Shown: piece after piece, positions 36,217 to 48,628 of the stretch
Layout: every line of letters starts with the position of its first letter
Position numbering within the stretch: position 1 is the stretch's first letter
Assembly (NCBI RefSeq): GCF_004798865.1
Contig: NW_025336543.1
Location: 2,243,245 to 2,307,244 of the forward strand
Reading direction: 5' to 3'
Length of the DNA: 64,000 bases
DNA from: Varanus komodoensis
Taxonomy: Eukaryota; Chordata; Lepidosauria; Squamata; Varanidae
Position numbers and translations under genes: made by a program
Notes under the pieces: model-generated
What the model saw: only the letters and a program-made list of their open reading frames with translations
Database searches by the model: none
Told to the model about the DNA's origin: nothing

Positions 36217-37100
36217 ATCCCGAGGGTGCCAGGAACTGGCCCTGGAGCCTTCTGCATGCAGAGCCGGTGCTGTGTCCCCAGGCTACGTCCACCCCTCCAT
36301 CCGTCCGCCCACTCCCAACGCATGCCGATGTGGTGGCCGGCAGGGTGTGATGCACATGGAAGCTAAGCTAGAGAGTCGCCCATGAGATGGCCCCAGCCCG
36401 CCCCAGCCCGCTTCTCCCATGGCGTGAGGAGAGTGTACCTGTTTATTCTTTAAGTCAAGGGAGAGCTCATAATCGGAGGCAGCGGCATGGGAACAGGTGG
36501 CTGCCCCTTTGCTGTGCTGCCCTCTCACAGGGGAACCCGTGTGGTGGAGGCTGGGCTTCTGCACCAACAGGGAGCACCCTGCTGCCTGCTCTTCCTGCAG
36601 CGCCGCGTGCCGGGCTTTTAACTTCAAGGTGTCGGACCTGCCTTCCTGGCCACTGTGTCTGCCGGACTCCTTCGGATCCTCCGCATCATACCCGGGTTTC
36701 TTGCTGGCTGAACCGCAGGGGTCATCACTGTGAACAAAATGCAATGTTTCTCTTTTTTTATTTGGTTTTTTTTCTCTCCTCTTAAATCCTCTAGCCCTCA
36801 GCTAATCTGGCTTGACAGACCTGCAGAAAGCCCGTGGCATGGCGAAGCCCGAGCAAGGAAGTTGCAGGGAGTGGGGGGAAAGCGGCACTGCGAGTAGGCC
36901 GAGACCCCGGAGGGGGTTTGGCGGGGCAAAGCAGCCTCTCTTTCCTCTCCGGCAGCCACTGCAGCCCACAGCCGAGGCCGACGGCACTTTGCGGGCAACA
37001 GAACGAGGCTAGCTTTGCACCTCAGCGAGCCCAGCCCTTGAGGCGAAGGCCGCCTGACCGGAGAGGCCACTCACCGGTTCTACAGGCCTGAACGGAGAGG
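36217..37100 (-). promoter_or_regulatory. IQSEC3: CpG-rich stretch, candidate internal promoter
   Basis: The surrounding DNA is CpG-poor, but about 19 CpG dinucleotides fall within roughly 36838-37100, and more lie in 36217-36440. The stretch surrounds the linker exon 36439-36727. On the minus strand an AACCG|GTGAGT donor (exon end at 37075) could splice over a 347-base intron to the acceptor at 36728. This would make an alternative first exon whose transcript lacks the coiled-coil N-terminus. Shorter IQSEC3 isoforms are known in mammals. No TATA box or initiator was identified; the promoter call is inference. Confidence 0.4.
36439..36727 (-). CDS. IQSEC3: IQSEC3 N-terminal linker exon
   Basis: This 289-base exon carries one base that completes a serine codon, followed by 96 codons ending in ASDYELSLDLKNKQ. 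That ending is the family signature just before the IQ motif. The acceptor is a TTCACAG preceded by a T-rich tract, and the donor is CAG|GTACAC. It ends in phase 0 and joins directly to [10 protein letters not shown] of the next exon. The body is low in hydrophobic residues and rich in Ser, Lys, Gln and His, as expected for a disordered linker. It starts with SDDPCGSA, which I align by eye with the SDGSC of human IQSEC3, where the human sequence also becomes poorly conserved. The exon sits inside a CpG-rich stretch. Only the last 13 or so residues are strongly conserved, so identification rests on these and on the splice phase. Confidence 0.85.
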
Positions 37101-39529
37101 TTTGCCACTTGTCTGCATGGCAGATGCAGCCCTGTATTTACGACTGGCATCACTCCAGCAGGAAGGGTGTGGATTCAGCGTGGCAGCCAAACTTCACCAC
37201 ACCACGCAAGCAGCTCTCAGAGGTAATATGCTTGGCTCTTTCAGCCGAGCTCTAAAACGACGTCCGTCTGGGAGAAGGGCTTAATTAGGCCATAACAGAG
37301 ACAGCACGAGTTGCATTGTTTTTCAGTCTTACTCTCGAGCAGCATTACGCAAGGCTCATCTGTATATTCGCTCCGTGATGGTGGCAGGGCAGGACATATT
37401 GTGTCTGTTCCTTTGGCACTTGTGGGGGTTTTCAGTGCTCTTATCAAAAGAGTTTTGCAGAGAGAACTGTTTTGACTCAACCAGTGTGACAGAAAAAAGG
37501 AAAGGAAAAAAGGAAGTCACTGATCTTAAAGTTGCTGCCAACCAGGTGCCAACTAAAGAAAAATGGCTAAATTATGAGGAGTTGCTGGCCCCCCGCTTAG
37601 CCTGGTTATAGCATGAGGTTGTGTTCTCAGAAGTAAGGGCTACCACGTAGATTGAGACATTTTTCCAGGTATATGTATATAGCAATAGTTCTAATTAGCA
37701 TGCCTTTTCTTTCCCTGTGGGCCTCTGTGGGAACCTTTCCTTACAGACCTCTGGACCTGGTAAATCCCAAATCAACATCTGGATTTCCCTTCTTCCTTCC
37801 AAAAAACAAAACAGAAAGCAATCATTGTCAGTAACACAGAAGAGATACACTTGCACACTTAAAAGCGTGCAGAAAACGGAGAAATCTTTACTTTTCATCA
37901 ACACATATCTCTTCCGCAACACATCAGGTTGTCGACTTCCTTTCAACTTTGCCCAGTTTTAAAAATGGCTTGTGCTTTGGTAGGAAAGGAAATCACTACT
38001 GTTGTGAAAATGAAAGACACCCCACCCCTGTGATATAGAAATGAACATTGATGTACACTCTGTGAGACAGCAGTCTAGTCCAATGGTTCAAAAAATATTC
38101 TGCTCTGTTTCACAAGCCTGAATGGCTTCATACTGACTGCTCTTGACTTACTGCCGAATGGCAGAGCAAATCTGGTCCAAAATGATGCTTCAGAATTTGC
38201 CCCCTTCTTTCCAGTGAATCCAGAATGCTAATTTTTGTGACATTGCAATAATTTCCATGGTAACACACTGTGATGTCATGAGAAGAACATCAATGTGCTG
38301 CAGGATTAATCAGGGGCCCCCTCTCCCAGAGAGAGAGAGAATGAGAGAGAGCGCACACAAGGAGACAGCTCTTATTAAGTACGATTGCCAAAATAGCAGG
38401 ATGGAAAGGAATTAAGCAAAGGATTTTTATCACTCAGCAAAAAAAATAATACAACAAATCCTATGAAGCTGGCTCAGTGGAGTATCAACATCTCCTGAGA
38501 AACACTGACCTACTTTGGATGTCAGGCGCAACCATATTTTTGCATGACAAGACTGGGCTGCAGCAAGCTTTGGGATCATGCACTGTTACTGAAACTGTAC
38601 AAACAATGTTGATCTAAGCTATGGTTTGTTTAAGCAAGCCAACTTCAAACCATGGCCTATGATGCTGCCTTGTTTAAACAAAATACAGAGAGCAGAAACC
38701 AAAATTTAGGGGCTGAATGACATGCTACATAGTGGTTAATTAAAAATAGAAATGAAAGCTTCTGAACTCTTCCTTGCAAGCTACATGGTGAAGGAGAGGA
38801 GCACGGGAGCAGAGGGTAACCAAAACCATCTCTTAATAGTTGAATAGAAACACAAATCCGGGTAGATTTCACTTGTTACTTAGCAAATCTGAAAAGCTGT
38901 GTCTTCTGCTTTCACACAGCTCTTAAAAGTACTGGGCCCCTGTCTTTCTTTTCATCCAGTCACCCAAACCCAAGCCTGCACCCCTTGTAGGGCTTTCCCC
39001 CTAACACTTAAGTTTGGGATTTCTTTCTTGGGGCCTCAGGAAAACAAGCTAAATGCCAGCCCCATCTGTCAAAGCTGTGCACTAGATAGCACCTTGCAAG
39101 AGGGATGCTAGACTAGTTGTCATATGCCTGTGCTAATGATTGCGCATGGAACTTGCAATCCGACTGTTCTGTAAATAAGCAGCAGAGGAGGATATGGGTT
39201 GTTCTGGTCGCATCACTGCTGTCCCAGCAGGGCCTGTATAAGGCAGATAACAGGGAGGAGCGGGGCCATTTAACCAGCCTGGCTAAAAGAATGGAATGTT
39301 TTCTTCCGCTTCCCTCCCCATTCGTTTTCCTTGTGTAACCTTGTATTTTTTAGATTGCAGAAAGACATGATAGACAAATGATGTACAGAGTGGCTTATAT
39401 ATACGTATTTATATATAAATGACAAGTAAAAACTACACAGTCCCCATGGACTGAGATTGGCTTGGATTTTTACGCATTCTTTTCAAGCCACTCTTGGAGC
39501 TTTTTTTGTCAGAGGAGGTTTGCTTTTTG

Positions 39530-39905
39530 CTTCTTATTCATACTATTGTTATTGCACTTTGTGGGTTACAAAGCATGGGACCAGGCCCCTGCCGCAAGGG
39601 CTCTACAGTCTGAAAACCGACATAGGAGAGACAAGGGGGACAAAGCAAGGCAACGTGGACCATGTCAGCAACGGAAGAATACGCCTTTCTTTCAGCTGAG
39701 CATATTAGGCTGGATTCCTAGAGGGTGTTCATGTCAAGGGATTAAGCCAAAGGCTTTTCTGTGAAGGCTTCTCAGTGGAAGGATTTGAAAGAAGAAAGGG
39801 AGCTGGCATCACACACGAATTCTGGGAGGCACTTCCAGGCAGAAGGTGCAGCCAGGAAGAAAGGGTGGGAAAGGCCTCTTCCGGAATGTGTGTGCCCATG
39901 TTTTC
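39530..39905 (+). repeat. Dispersed retroposon-like repeat
   Basis: Phrases such as CTGCCGCAAGGGCTCTACAG and AGGCACTTCCAGGCAGAAGG follow the order of a repeat widespread in reptile genomes and related to the one at 61430-61900. The family name and exact limits are not determined. Confidence 0.45.
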
Positions 39906-40332
39906 CCAGGTGGGGAAATAGGTTCCATTCCCTCCCATGGAGCAATGCGAAGTGATGGCGTGGAAAGGCTGGTGACCAGAGGGCCAAGGCTATCTTCTGA
40001 CCCAGTACCGGCCACCACCACTAACACAGATTCTGCAGACAGGCCTGGGGTGGCGGGAGGTTCTGTGCTGCACAGGCCAGCCTGCTTGGCCACTGGAAAC
40101 CACCTTGGAGTGCATCATATCCAGGTACACGGTATCACCGTATCGGGAATTCAGGATATCCAACTGGAGAAGAAAGGGGTGCACTTTACAAGCATGTGCG
40201 GTGGTTAGTTCAAAATTACCAAACCTACGTTGAGAGACTCCCCCCAGTCTGGTGCCTTTCCAGTGTGGGGATGATGGGAGTTGCAGTCCACAACATGAGG
40301 TAGGTAGCCAGTTGAAGACATACACTCAAAGA

Positions 40333-40860
40333 ACACAGGAAGCTGCCTTAGGCCAAATCAGACCCTTGGTCCATCCAGCTCAGTGCAGTCCATGACAGCA
40401 GGACAGAATCTCTTTTGGCCGAAGAGCCAGATTCTGTTCTGAAGATGCTCGCAGGGCCGCGGGCCCAGGATGGGCAGGGCCAAAGGCAAAGGGCCCAGCT
40501 GAAGGCAGAGAGGCAGCACATTGCCGTTCAAAGCTGCTCCTGCCAGCCACTAAGATTTAAGAGAGGGATATCAACATTTCAGCATAGGGAAAAAACCAAA
40601 CGAAAGCTAGCAACCCAGCAAACAATCAGATGTCAAGAAGAAGGGGTGGGGCCTTTGTAGAAACCCCACATTTACACCCCCCCAAAGAATGGGATTTGGC
40701 CCCAACCCTGGAGTTCTGTCCTCCTAGTTTAGCATGACCGGTGGCAACTGTCCAGGGCTCCAGCCAGGTGTCTTCTCCAATCGACACGGAGTGATGAGGC
40801 ACTGAACCTGGGGACCTCTGCACGCCGGCACAAGCTGTGCTGCTGAGCAGCCGCGCCAGC
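40333..40860 (-). repeat. tRNA-type SINE, split by an insert
   Basis: The left part (GGAAGCTGCCTTAGGCCAAA...CCATCCAGCTCAGTGCAGTC) and the right part (40741-40860: CTCCAGCCAGGTGTCTTC, ACTGAACCTGGGGACCTCTG) are consecutive pieces of one SINE in tail-to-head order. About 325 bases in between are foreign to it. The inverted tRNA promoter-like segment is in the right part. Confidence 0.55.
40400..40724. mobile_element. Possible hAT-type element inside the SINE
   Basis: The left border GGACAGAATCTCTTTTGGCC and the right border, in reverse complement GGACAGAACTCCAGGGTTGG, look like eroded inverted ends. The inside has no coding capacity. Exact borders and a target duplication are unclear. Confidence 0.4.
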
Positions 40861-41473
40861 TCAGCACTTAACACCCTGCTGCAAATGAGCAGCGTCCCTG
40901 GAATGGCACAAGCCAAGATGTGGTGCATTCCAGCATCTGAGATCGCAGACTGGAAAACATGCATGCATGAGTGTAGGTGGTTTACCTCTGCTAGCGCTTG
41001 TTCTCCGCTGCACTATGCTGACTTCTTGTTTAAATGTGATTTATGATGTATCTCCAACAAGTTACTTTAAAAAAATACCAACCCACAGAATATAGAGAAA
41101 ATGCTACAAAGAGCTGAGTTCTGTAACATGCACAAATCCAACAGGCACAGGCACCACTGGGATTTTCCTGCAAAGAAAGCTGCAGTCCTTGAAGTTTTGC
41201 ATGTCATGCAGCAGGTATGTGTGAGGAAAAGACTCTTGCTGGGGAAAGCTCAGCCTGTTGAATAGCTATATATTGCATGGTCTACACGAGCACGCGCACA
41301 CATGCCAGGAAAAGGGCTCCGTTGCAGTGGTCTGGTGGGTCCAAGGCTCACAGGAATACAACCCTGGAACTTTTTATTAGGAGAGACAAGGTCATCTGCC
41401 ACCCCACCCCCGAGATTTCTCTATTCCCTCTGAATGTGGAAGCGACATGACTTTTCCCAGAAACAATATATTG

Positions 41474-41581
41474 ACTGGATTTGTACAACACAATAACCCA
41501 TACCCAGGGACTGTGTATGAGATGTCATTGAACTGTAGGTTGTTGTTGAAACACGGGTTGTCGTGTTGTCTGATCCCAGTT
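41474..41581. mobile_element. Short MITE, 108 bp
   Basis: The ends are inverted: ACTGGATTTGTACAACACAA on the left and, in reverse complement, ACTGGGATCAGACAACACGA on the right. The ends resemble those of the element at 52599-53128. Confidence 0.6.
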
Positions 41582-44500
41582 AATATAAGGCTCTATGGTG
41601 AACAACCCATAGTTCAAGACCCAACAATAAAGCATGGGTTCTCTTCAAGGATTGTTCATGGCCAACAGACCATGCCTTGTTAGTACAGCTGGGTTTAAGC
41701 ACCAGAATAATCTACATTTGAATAGCCCACATTCAATCCATACTCCATTTCTGAGTGTAGATTATTAAACTGTTTGTAGCCAGTCATAGTTCCTCATTGT
41801 AATGCAAAGTATTTTGGCATATCTTGGTCTTGGATGAGCAACTAAGACCCATTAGCTAGAAAAAGAGCTTGTTCCTGGTTGAACATGCAAACCGCTGGAA
41901 CTGGTTTGTTGTATAGATCAAGACAGCAGTCTGCAAACTGGGGATTCTCCTTAGAAACTGCAAGGATGAGAACTAGCATGTCAAAATTTAGCGCTATTCC
42001 ACTGCTTTGTTCACAGGCAGTGTTGGGAGAAGCCAACCAGGCTGGAGCCCTGAACCTCCGGGAGGGCACCTTCCTCTCCACCCTGCTGCCACAGGCTCCT
42101 GCTACCCTGATGTTGCAGGTGAGCTCCCTGGATTAGCTGTCTCTTGGCCACCCACCATGTGCTTCCCCTGCTGCTGCTCCTCCTTGAATCTTTCTGCCTG
42201 AAGTTTTTTCCACAATCAAATGCCCTCCTCTCCCCTGTCCCCTCCTTTCTACAAGTACAGGTCCAAGAACCTTTGGAAGGCCACAAGCTGGCCATCCCGG
42301 CAGACTAGCTAGGAAAATGCTGAGTTGAGTCCTTCCTTGTCAAGACTCCCTCAGGGGCCCTCCTTCTCTCCACCACTGGTGGCAGGTCATCCTCTTTGTC
42401 ATCATTGCTCATCGGGCAGGCAGAGAGCAAGAGTGCAAGCAGGCAGCCGACTCTACCGCTCTCTACCTTCTCAGCGCCTCCAAAGGCTGGACCAAAGCAA
42501 GGGGCAGGTGAACAAGCGGGATGCATCAGGAAGAAGAGAAGCAATTCCAGCAGTGTGTTGGCGGTGGACCCTTTAGAGTATGAACCCAGGGGTGTACTGC
42601 AGTTTTATATGAAAAGAGTAGAATCTAATCGCCCAGCCTTGAATAAGCACTGGGCTACAGCCATGTCTTTTTCAGACCTAGTGCAAAAGACCAGCTCTCC
42701 CAATACTGGCCTGTTGGAATAAATATATTTGCAGATGGGGGCTTAATCTGCAAACCTGACTATAGTTATAAGCAATTAAAAAGGCTCTGGTATCAAAAAG
42801 TCACAAATATCTATGTCTTTTAAAAGACAGGAGGATGTGTTTTTGTTCTGTCTGTGCAGCACATCTTGGGTAGTTGACTTTTCTAAAGTCACAGGTTGAA
42901 ATGTAATTTCAACAAATGTTCTTCAACCACACTGTTTTTTTAACCATTTAATGCTGAGTATATCCAAGAACAGGCCTTTCAATCTTGCTGTAAATCTTGT
43001 CCCTGCTTTGAAAATGCCTGAAGCTAAAGCTGGAGCTAAGCTAAGCTTCTTCATTTTTCTGACATTTCTGAGATTCAAGTTTTTCCCAGCCCCCTAGAAA
43101 AGCAGGAGGCTTTGCAGAATTTTCTCCAAATATTCTGCACTGTTGATTTGTTTGTGTGATGGCCACAGCTGGGGGCAAGTGGGCAATGAAAAAGGGTGAC
43201 CTCAGTGCCAACACAGCTGCTACTGTGGCCAAGTAGGAAAAATGGCATTCTCACCACTGGTGATGGTGAACCATTTCACTGGGCAACTGTTGGAGAATTT
43301 CTGCTGTCCCTGGAGAAATAGCACGAAATGGTCTCTGACCTCAAATAGGGTGGAGGATTTCAGAAAGCCCATTTGCACACAGTGCTGAGATAGAATGGTT
43401 TACTCTGTAGGTCTTTTCTACACCACTTCCCTGCCGTGGCTGTTAGCAGAAGGGAGTCCAAAGCAGGCTGAAAGTAATAATATATGAATCAGGTGCCTGC
43501 CTTTGTAGGAGGCCAAACAGAGGTATGAAATGGCCCATTGCAAGCAACCTGGGTTTGCTGCGCTCTTTACCAAGTCTAAGCCATCCCACTCCAATTTCCG
43601 AATGGTTCGCGCTCATCCTGCAAGGGATTTTATAGGGGTCACAATGCGGTCAGAGAGAAAAGAAACAGTGCAGCAACACTGAGGCAGTTCTCAGTGTGAC
43701 TTATTTCCATGCTAAATTTAAACTTTCTAATCCTCTACTGTTTCAGACTGTCTGTACGGCCAGAGAATGGTCGCAAAGTTTATTTTTAGAGCAGAGATGG
43801 TAAGCAGAGCTTCCCCGGCTTTTATTCATTGTACAATGGGGATCTGTCAGATACCATCTTTACTCAGACCTTTCTGAAATCGTAGAAGAGACACTCTCAT
43901 ACACACGACCCTTCTTGTCCTCAGGCAAGACACAAATGTCAGCCTGATGCCTAAAAGAGGGCTTGAGCCCTGTAGGCAGATCCATGTTTTGCACGCAGCA
44001 GGTCCCGGCGACCAAGAGAGTCTGCTACGTGTCAGAAGGGCTGTGTGCGCATTTGCCCCGGTGGCACAGAGGAGCCTGGGTTCACAGGGAGGCAGTCCCT
44101 GCACTTTTTTCACTAGCACAATTGCTAAGTCATCCACCATCCTTAAAATCCCCTGACCCCTCTGAGCTTAGCAGCCCCCCTCACTCAAGCCGGGGTGGGA
44201 GGGATTTGCTCAGCAACAACACACTGCTCCTCACTGTAACAGGAGGCATTTCAGGGTGGCTTTCTCCTGAATGAGCAAGTAAGACCCCCTGGGATTGCAA
44301 AAGACTCGTCCCTAGTGCCTGAAAATCCTGGAGCTGGCTTTTGGCCATGGATCCACACAGCTGGCCGCAGTTTTGATGCTTCCGTGGGGGACGTGGCTCT
44401 TGGAGCGGACATGATGGGCACCCGCCACACCACAGGTTTGCCCTCCAGCTACATGTTGCAACCACTGAAAGGGGAGGGCTGTAGCACACCCATTACCTCG

Positions 44501-44686
44501 CTCCAGCATCCATGTACGGACTGGCCGCGCCTGCAGGACAGTAGGGCAAGATGCTGCCTCCCAGTGCATGCCAAAAGCAGTCTGCTGAATCTTACTGGGA
44601 CACTGACCACGCCCCGTGGAGGGGCATCTTCTGGTGCCCTGAGAGCTGCAGGGCCCAGAATACTGCTGCTCTGCAGACCCCTACCA

Positions 44687-45029
44687 CAGGGGCGCTCAGT
44701 CTCAGGCCCACAGGCCACAGCCGGCCTTCCTACGATCCCCACAGGGCCACATGACCTTCTCCTACCCCCACCCCTTTTCCCAACCTCTGATCATTTGGAG
44801 GCTTCCTGACTTTTGTTCAGTTTTCCCCCATCCTGAAAGACTGAAATACTTCTAAGGATGAGTTGCTGACAGTAAACACTTAACGCTGAAATAAACTGGC
44901 ATCGTTGCTGGTTTTGCCCTGCTCCTTTCTGCCTTTGGTTCCACCCACAACTAGATTCACACACACCCCTCCACGCAATGTTCTAAAGTGAATTTGGCCC
45001 TTGGGCTGAAAGAGATTCAGCAACCCCTG
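44687..45029. mobile_element. hAT-type non-autonomous element, 343 bp
   Basis: The ends are CAGGGGCGCTCAGTCTCAGG and, in reverse complement, CAGGGGTTGCTGAATCTCTT. CAGGG ends fit hAT elements. The flanking octamers agree in only four of eight bases, so the target duplication is unproven. An internal GGGCCACATGACCTTCTCC phrase is typical of reptile copies. There is no open frame for transposase. Confidence 0.6.
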
Positions 45030-45291
45030 TGCCAGCATTTGCTGGCCGAAGTGACCTCCTCACTCTACCTAAGGGTAGGGCTGGCCCTGCCTCCAGCACC
45101 CAGGGACCCTCTGCAGCGGTCCTTTCCGGCATTCTGTCACACGCGTGACTTTTGAAGCAGATGCCCAAGTGGTAAAACAATCTGTACCAGCTGAGGTATC
45201 TCACTTCCACACAACTAGCAAGACTGCAGGAGTGCGGCTGTCATCTCGGGCATCTGGCCACCCTAGGCAGGGCCAAAGGAAGGTGAATAGC

Positions 45292-45463
45292 AATTTGCAG
45301 GGCTGGGCTTGAACTCAGGAGATCTGGGCTCTGCTCTCCATTCAGCCATGAAGCCCCCTGAACTACCTCATACGGTTGCTGTTGGGAGGATAAATGGAGA
45401 GGAGAACATTGTAAGCTGCCTTGAATTCCTTGCAAGAAGAAAGGTGGGATAGAAATGCAACGG
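45292..45463 (+). repeat. tRNA-derived SINE
   Basis: GGGCTTGAACTCAGGAGATC, then CATTCAGCCATGAAGCCCC, GAGGATAAATGGAGAGGAGA, TGCCTTGAATTCCTTGCAAG and AAGGTGGGATAGAAATGCAA. These follow the order of tRNA-type reptile SINEs; the head is eroded. Confidence 0.7.
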
Positions 45464-46364
45464 AAGGAGAGGAGGAGGGCTTCCATTCCACCCCTCTGTT
45501 CTCGCAGTGCTCCAGTGGGGTCTCACAATGAGATCCGACTATGCGTGTCCTGATAGTTTCCCCTGTAAATTCTTCTCTGCCCACATCTGCTCCCAGAATT
45601 TGCTAAGCCGTAACCCCCAGGAATCTAGGCCAGAGCAAGACTTTTCTGTACCAGCAAAGACGGTCTCCAAAGTTAGGCAATAGTCCCACACTGATTTATA
45701 GTCAATCGTTTGTCTCAATCCTGTAATTTCTTTTATATAAAACGTTATCTTTATTGAAAAGATATTGACATTACAGCCTCTAACAGTCTGAATTCCATGC
45801 CAGTTAAAAGCAATCTTATAGTGGAGAAATAAAGTTCTCACTATTCTGTTACTGAGGAAGTGCACGCAGTGTAACTTTCCCTTAAAAATACAGGATCTAG
45901 ACTCTGAAATGCTTCAGAGGGTGTGTGACCAATGAACGAGAGCCGGGGTGGAATGAGCACGTTGGCCAAGTGCCCCCTGGGGTACCCCTGCTTTTACAAC
46001 CCATTCAGGTTTACCTGGCAGCACTGCAAGGCTGGCTGTGCACTGCCACGTCAATGTCCCACAATGCCCACAACACACACTGCCACTTTGAGTTGGGTGG
46101 TCATTTGTGCATCACCAAAAAGATGAAATGCATCATCCGGAAAGAGACCAAAAAGGACAGTTCACATAACATTAGAATAGGGACACTTACGCCAATTTGG
46201 AAATAATGATGCATATTAAAATAAAATGCAAGGCATCTCTCTGTCGTGGAGAAGACTGACTGGGTGCCATGTTGGTCTGGTCAGTCTACTGTCGTGGTTG
46301 ATAGGCAACTTCAGAGTGTCTGCCTGCTCTCCCTTTCTACGGTTCTTTGACTTTGCACCAGACT

Positions 46365-46500
46365 TGGGGTAGATAGCCCATCAAATAGAGGACAGCTTCA
46401 AAGAGAGGACTGTGCTCTGCCTGCTCTGCAAAACCGTCCCCTGCAAAGTAGAACGCCTGGCCACCATAGCTCTGGAGCATTGTGGGAAAGCAAAATGGAG
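46365..46500 (-). repeat. Dispersed repeat of unknown family
   Basis: This is the reverse-complement partner of the segment at 6135-6245 (shared TCCTCTATTTGATGGGCT). Name unknown. Confidence 0.4.
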
Positions 46501-47386
46501 GCTTACATAAATGGCTGCTAGGTATGGAGGGTCCAGGAAGGGGCCATGTTCTGCCAGCTGCCCTAGGATGCCAGGACTGAATGTGAGACCTGAGCATGAA
46601 CAACTGAGGATCTATACCTCTACTCTACTACCTTCCAAAAACGGAGCGATACTCCTCTCTTCTTTCTACAGATTTGTCTTTTTGGCAGGCAAAGATGCAA
46701 CAGGGCTTCCCCCATGACTGGTCACGAAAATATTTACATTTTTGCTGTGCCAAGTTTTCTCCATTTTCAATACTCACTTTGAAAGCGAACATTTGAAATC
46801 CCATTTTATTGTTATCATTTTCATCTTGAATAATGACAAATAACCATGAATACTTAATGTATGCCTCTGGATTTAGATGCATTTTGGATTATTTTTTCAA
46901 GAAACAAATTTTTTCCTGTGTTTATCAGTTAAGAGAAAGAGCCACTTACCATTAGATTTAAAAAATGGCCTACAGCGAGATGTGCAGACTAAAATATTAA
47001 TTTCAATTAGATATCCATCAACAGGTCTGTGAAGGAGCAGAACAGTGCATTAGCGGGAAACACTGACTCAGTGACAGCACCATTAAAAATCCATAGCACC
47101 TCTTTCACAATAAGGCAACATTTATGCAAATGCAGAAGTATTACTTCATTGAAGATAAATTTAACTAGGCAGCATCATTTACACATTGTTAAAAGTAGTC
47201 TTTGGGATTTATATAAAACAGATGTAGGGAATTTACTGCTGAGAATTTAATGGGCTTTTTGGCTGATGGCATTCAGACTTTAGAAGAGCCCTGCTAGATC
47301 AGGGATGTAGGTTATCCAGTCAACATTCATCCAGTAGAAGTCAATTCTCCACTGGAAAATCAGACTGAGAAGTCCATGGACCCCTC

Positions 47387-47520
47387 TAAACTAGTACTGC
47401 CAACACTGACTGGCAGCAGATTGCTGGGATTTCAGACAGGCATGTTTCCCCCCTGACAAATGCCAGAGATGCTGGCAATTGAATTCAAGGCCTTCTTCAT
47501 GCAAAACAGCTGCCACTGCC
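47387..47520 (-). repeat. tRNA-type SINE fragment
   Basis: ACACTGACTGGCAGCAGATT followed by TTGAATTCAAGGCCTTCTTC and CATGCAAAACAGCTGCCACT matches the body of the SINE type found at 40333-40860, read in the same direction. Confidence 0.6.
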
Positions 47521-48424
47521 TGCCTTTTGCCTGCTCTCCCCTTTCCATCAGCAACTGGCAGTCTTAGCAGGCAGTGGGGGCAAATGTTGTACTTCCAAAC
47601 CATGACAGGAACTGAAACACAGTAAGCCTTCAAAATTCACCCTCCTCCAAATGTTTCAATGGAGTTCACCAGTCAGAAACTGCAGCTAAAAGTACCAAAC
47701 CCCCCATTAAAAAAACATAATAGTGCAACAATTATTAGCAGCACACAAATATATGGCATATAAGTGTTCAATATTGCATGCAATACAAGAAAGGAGCACA
47801 AAATGTTTATGGATGTTTATACATTTTTTTAAAGCTGAGTAAATGTTTGTTGCTGAAACCAAACCAAAAATGCCTTGTGCAGGCATTCCTCGGAGGCAAC
47901 ATTGGAAAATGCCAAGGGAGGAAGTCCTGGTTAAGCCCTCCAGGGAGCTTTCTAGAAAGCAGAAGCAGCTGAGGAAGTTGCAAAGGAAAGATACAAGTTA
48001 CAAAATAAAGAGCATCCTTCCGCTACCACCTCTGGACAGTCCGGTCAGAACTGAAGCCCTGCATGGTGGGAACATCTGTGGACAAGCATACGGCTATAAT
48101 GAATACAATACATTAATAATCATTTATCTTCTACTGTCTCCTGGCCTTTAAACAGTTGCTGATCCATAAGAGGTCCCATTCTCTTACCCAAGTTTACTGA
48201 TGGGGGCTATTTTAGGAGCTGTTAACCTGAGACAACCTCTAAAAACAGTGAATTCCATGAAGTTGCCGGAGAGCCAACAAATCCATTATGAACAGGATTT
48301 CTTAATGGGAGGGTGAAGAGCAGGCCAGGGTGAGGAAAATCCTGATCTTTACAAACAGTGCTTGCTTTCTTCTTCTTTTTTTCAGCACATTTTTTCAGTT
48401 TTGCTAAAAATTGCAGCATAGCAA

Positions 48425-48628
48425 TGAGAGTGCTGGACTGGGACTCAGGAGCCCTGAATTTTAGGCACTTGGTGACTTTGAACCAGTCACTGTTTCTCAG
48501 CCAGAGAGAGCCACTGTCTCTCTTTATTGTTGTAGGGATAAAAATGGAGAGGAGCAGGAGAATTATTATGCAAGTGGTCCTGGGTTCCTTGCAAGAAAAA
48601 AATAGGCTATGAATATAATGAATAAACT
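48425..48628 (+). repeat. tRNA-derived SINE
   Basis: GAGAGTGCTGGACTGGGACT, a TTGGTGACTTTGAACCAGTC block, TTGTTGTAGGGATAAAAATG, GGTTCCTTGCAAG and an ATGAATAAAC tail follow the SINE consensus in order. Confidence 0.7.

Larger units (their letters stand above)
22445..36438 (-). other. IQSEC3: IQSEC3 intron, about 14 kb
   Basis: It contains a LINE-like tail with a GATA microsatellite (23130-23641), a short tail fragment (25085-25150), a long foldback element (26730-26916), a tail with a GA microsatellite (28205-28319) and a hairpin (31722-31792). Between these I see nothing I recognise in about 23650-25080, 28700-31500 and 32900-36200. Many short open frames exist, none with a protein family match. 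Confidence 0.9.

Noticed and set aside
35886-36350. Plus-strand open frame of 154 codons next to the linker exon
   Set aside because: No family is recognised, and its right end lies in the CpG-rich stretch where stops are rare by composition.
44315-44809. Plus-strand open frame of 164 codons, Pro- and Leu-rich
   Set aside because: It overlaps other open frames in the same GC-rich DNA, runs into a hAT-type element, has no domain, and its codon content looks random.
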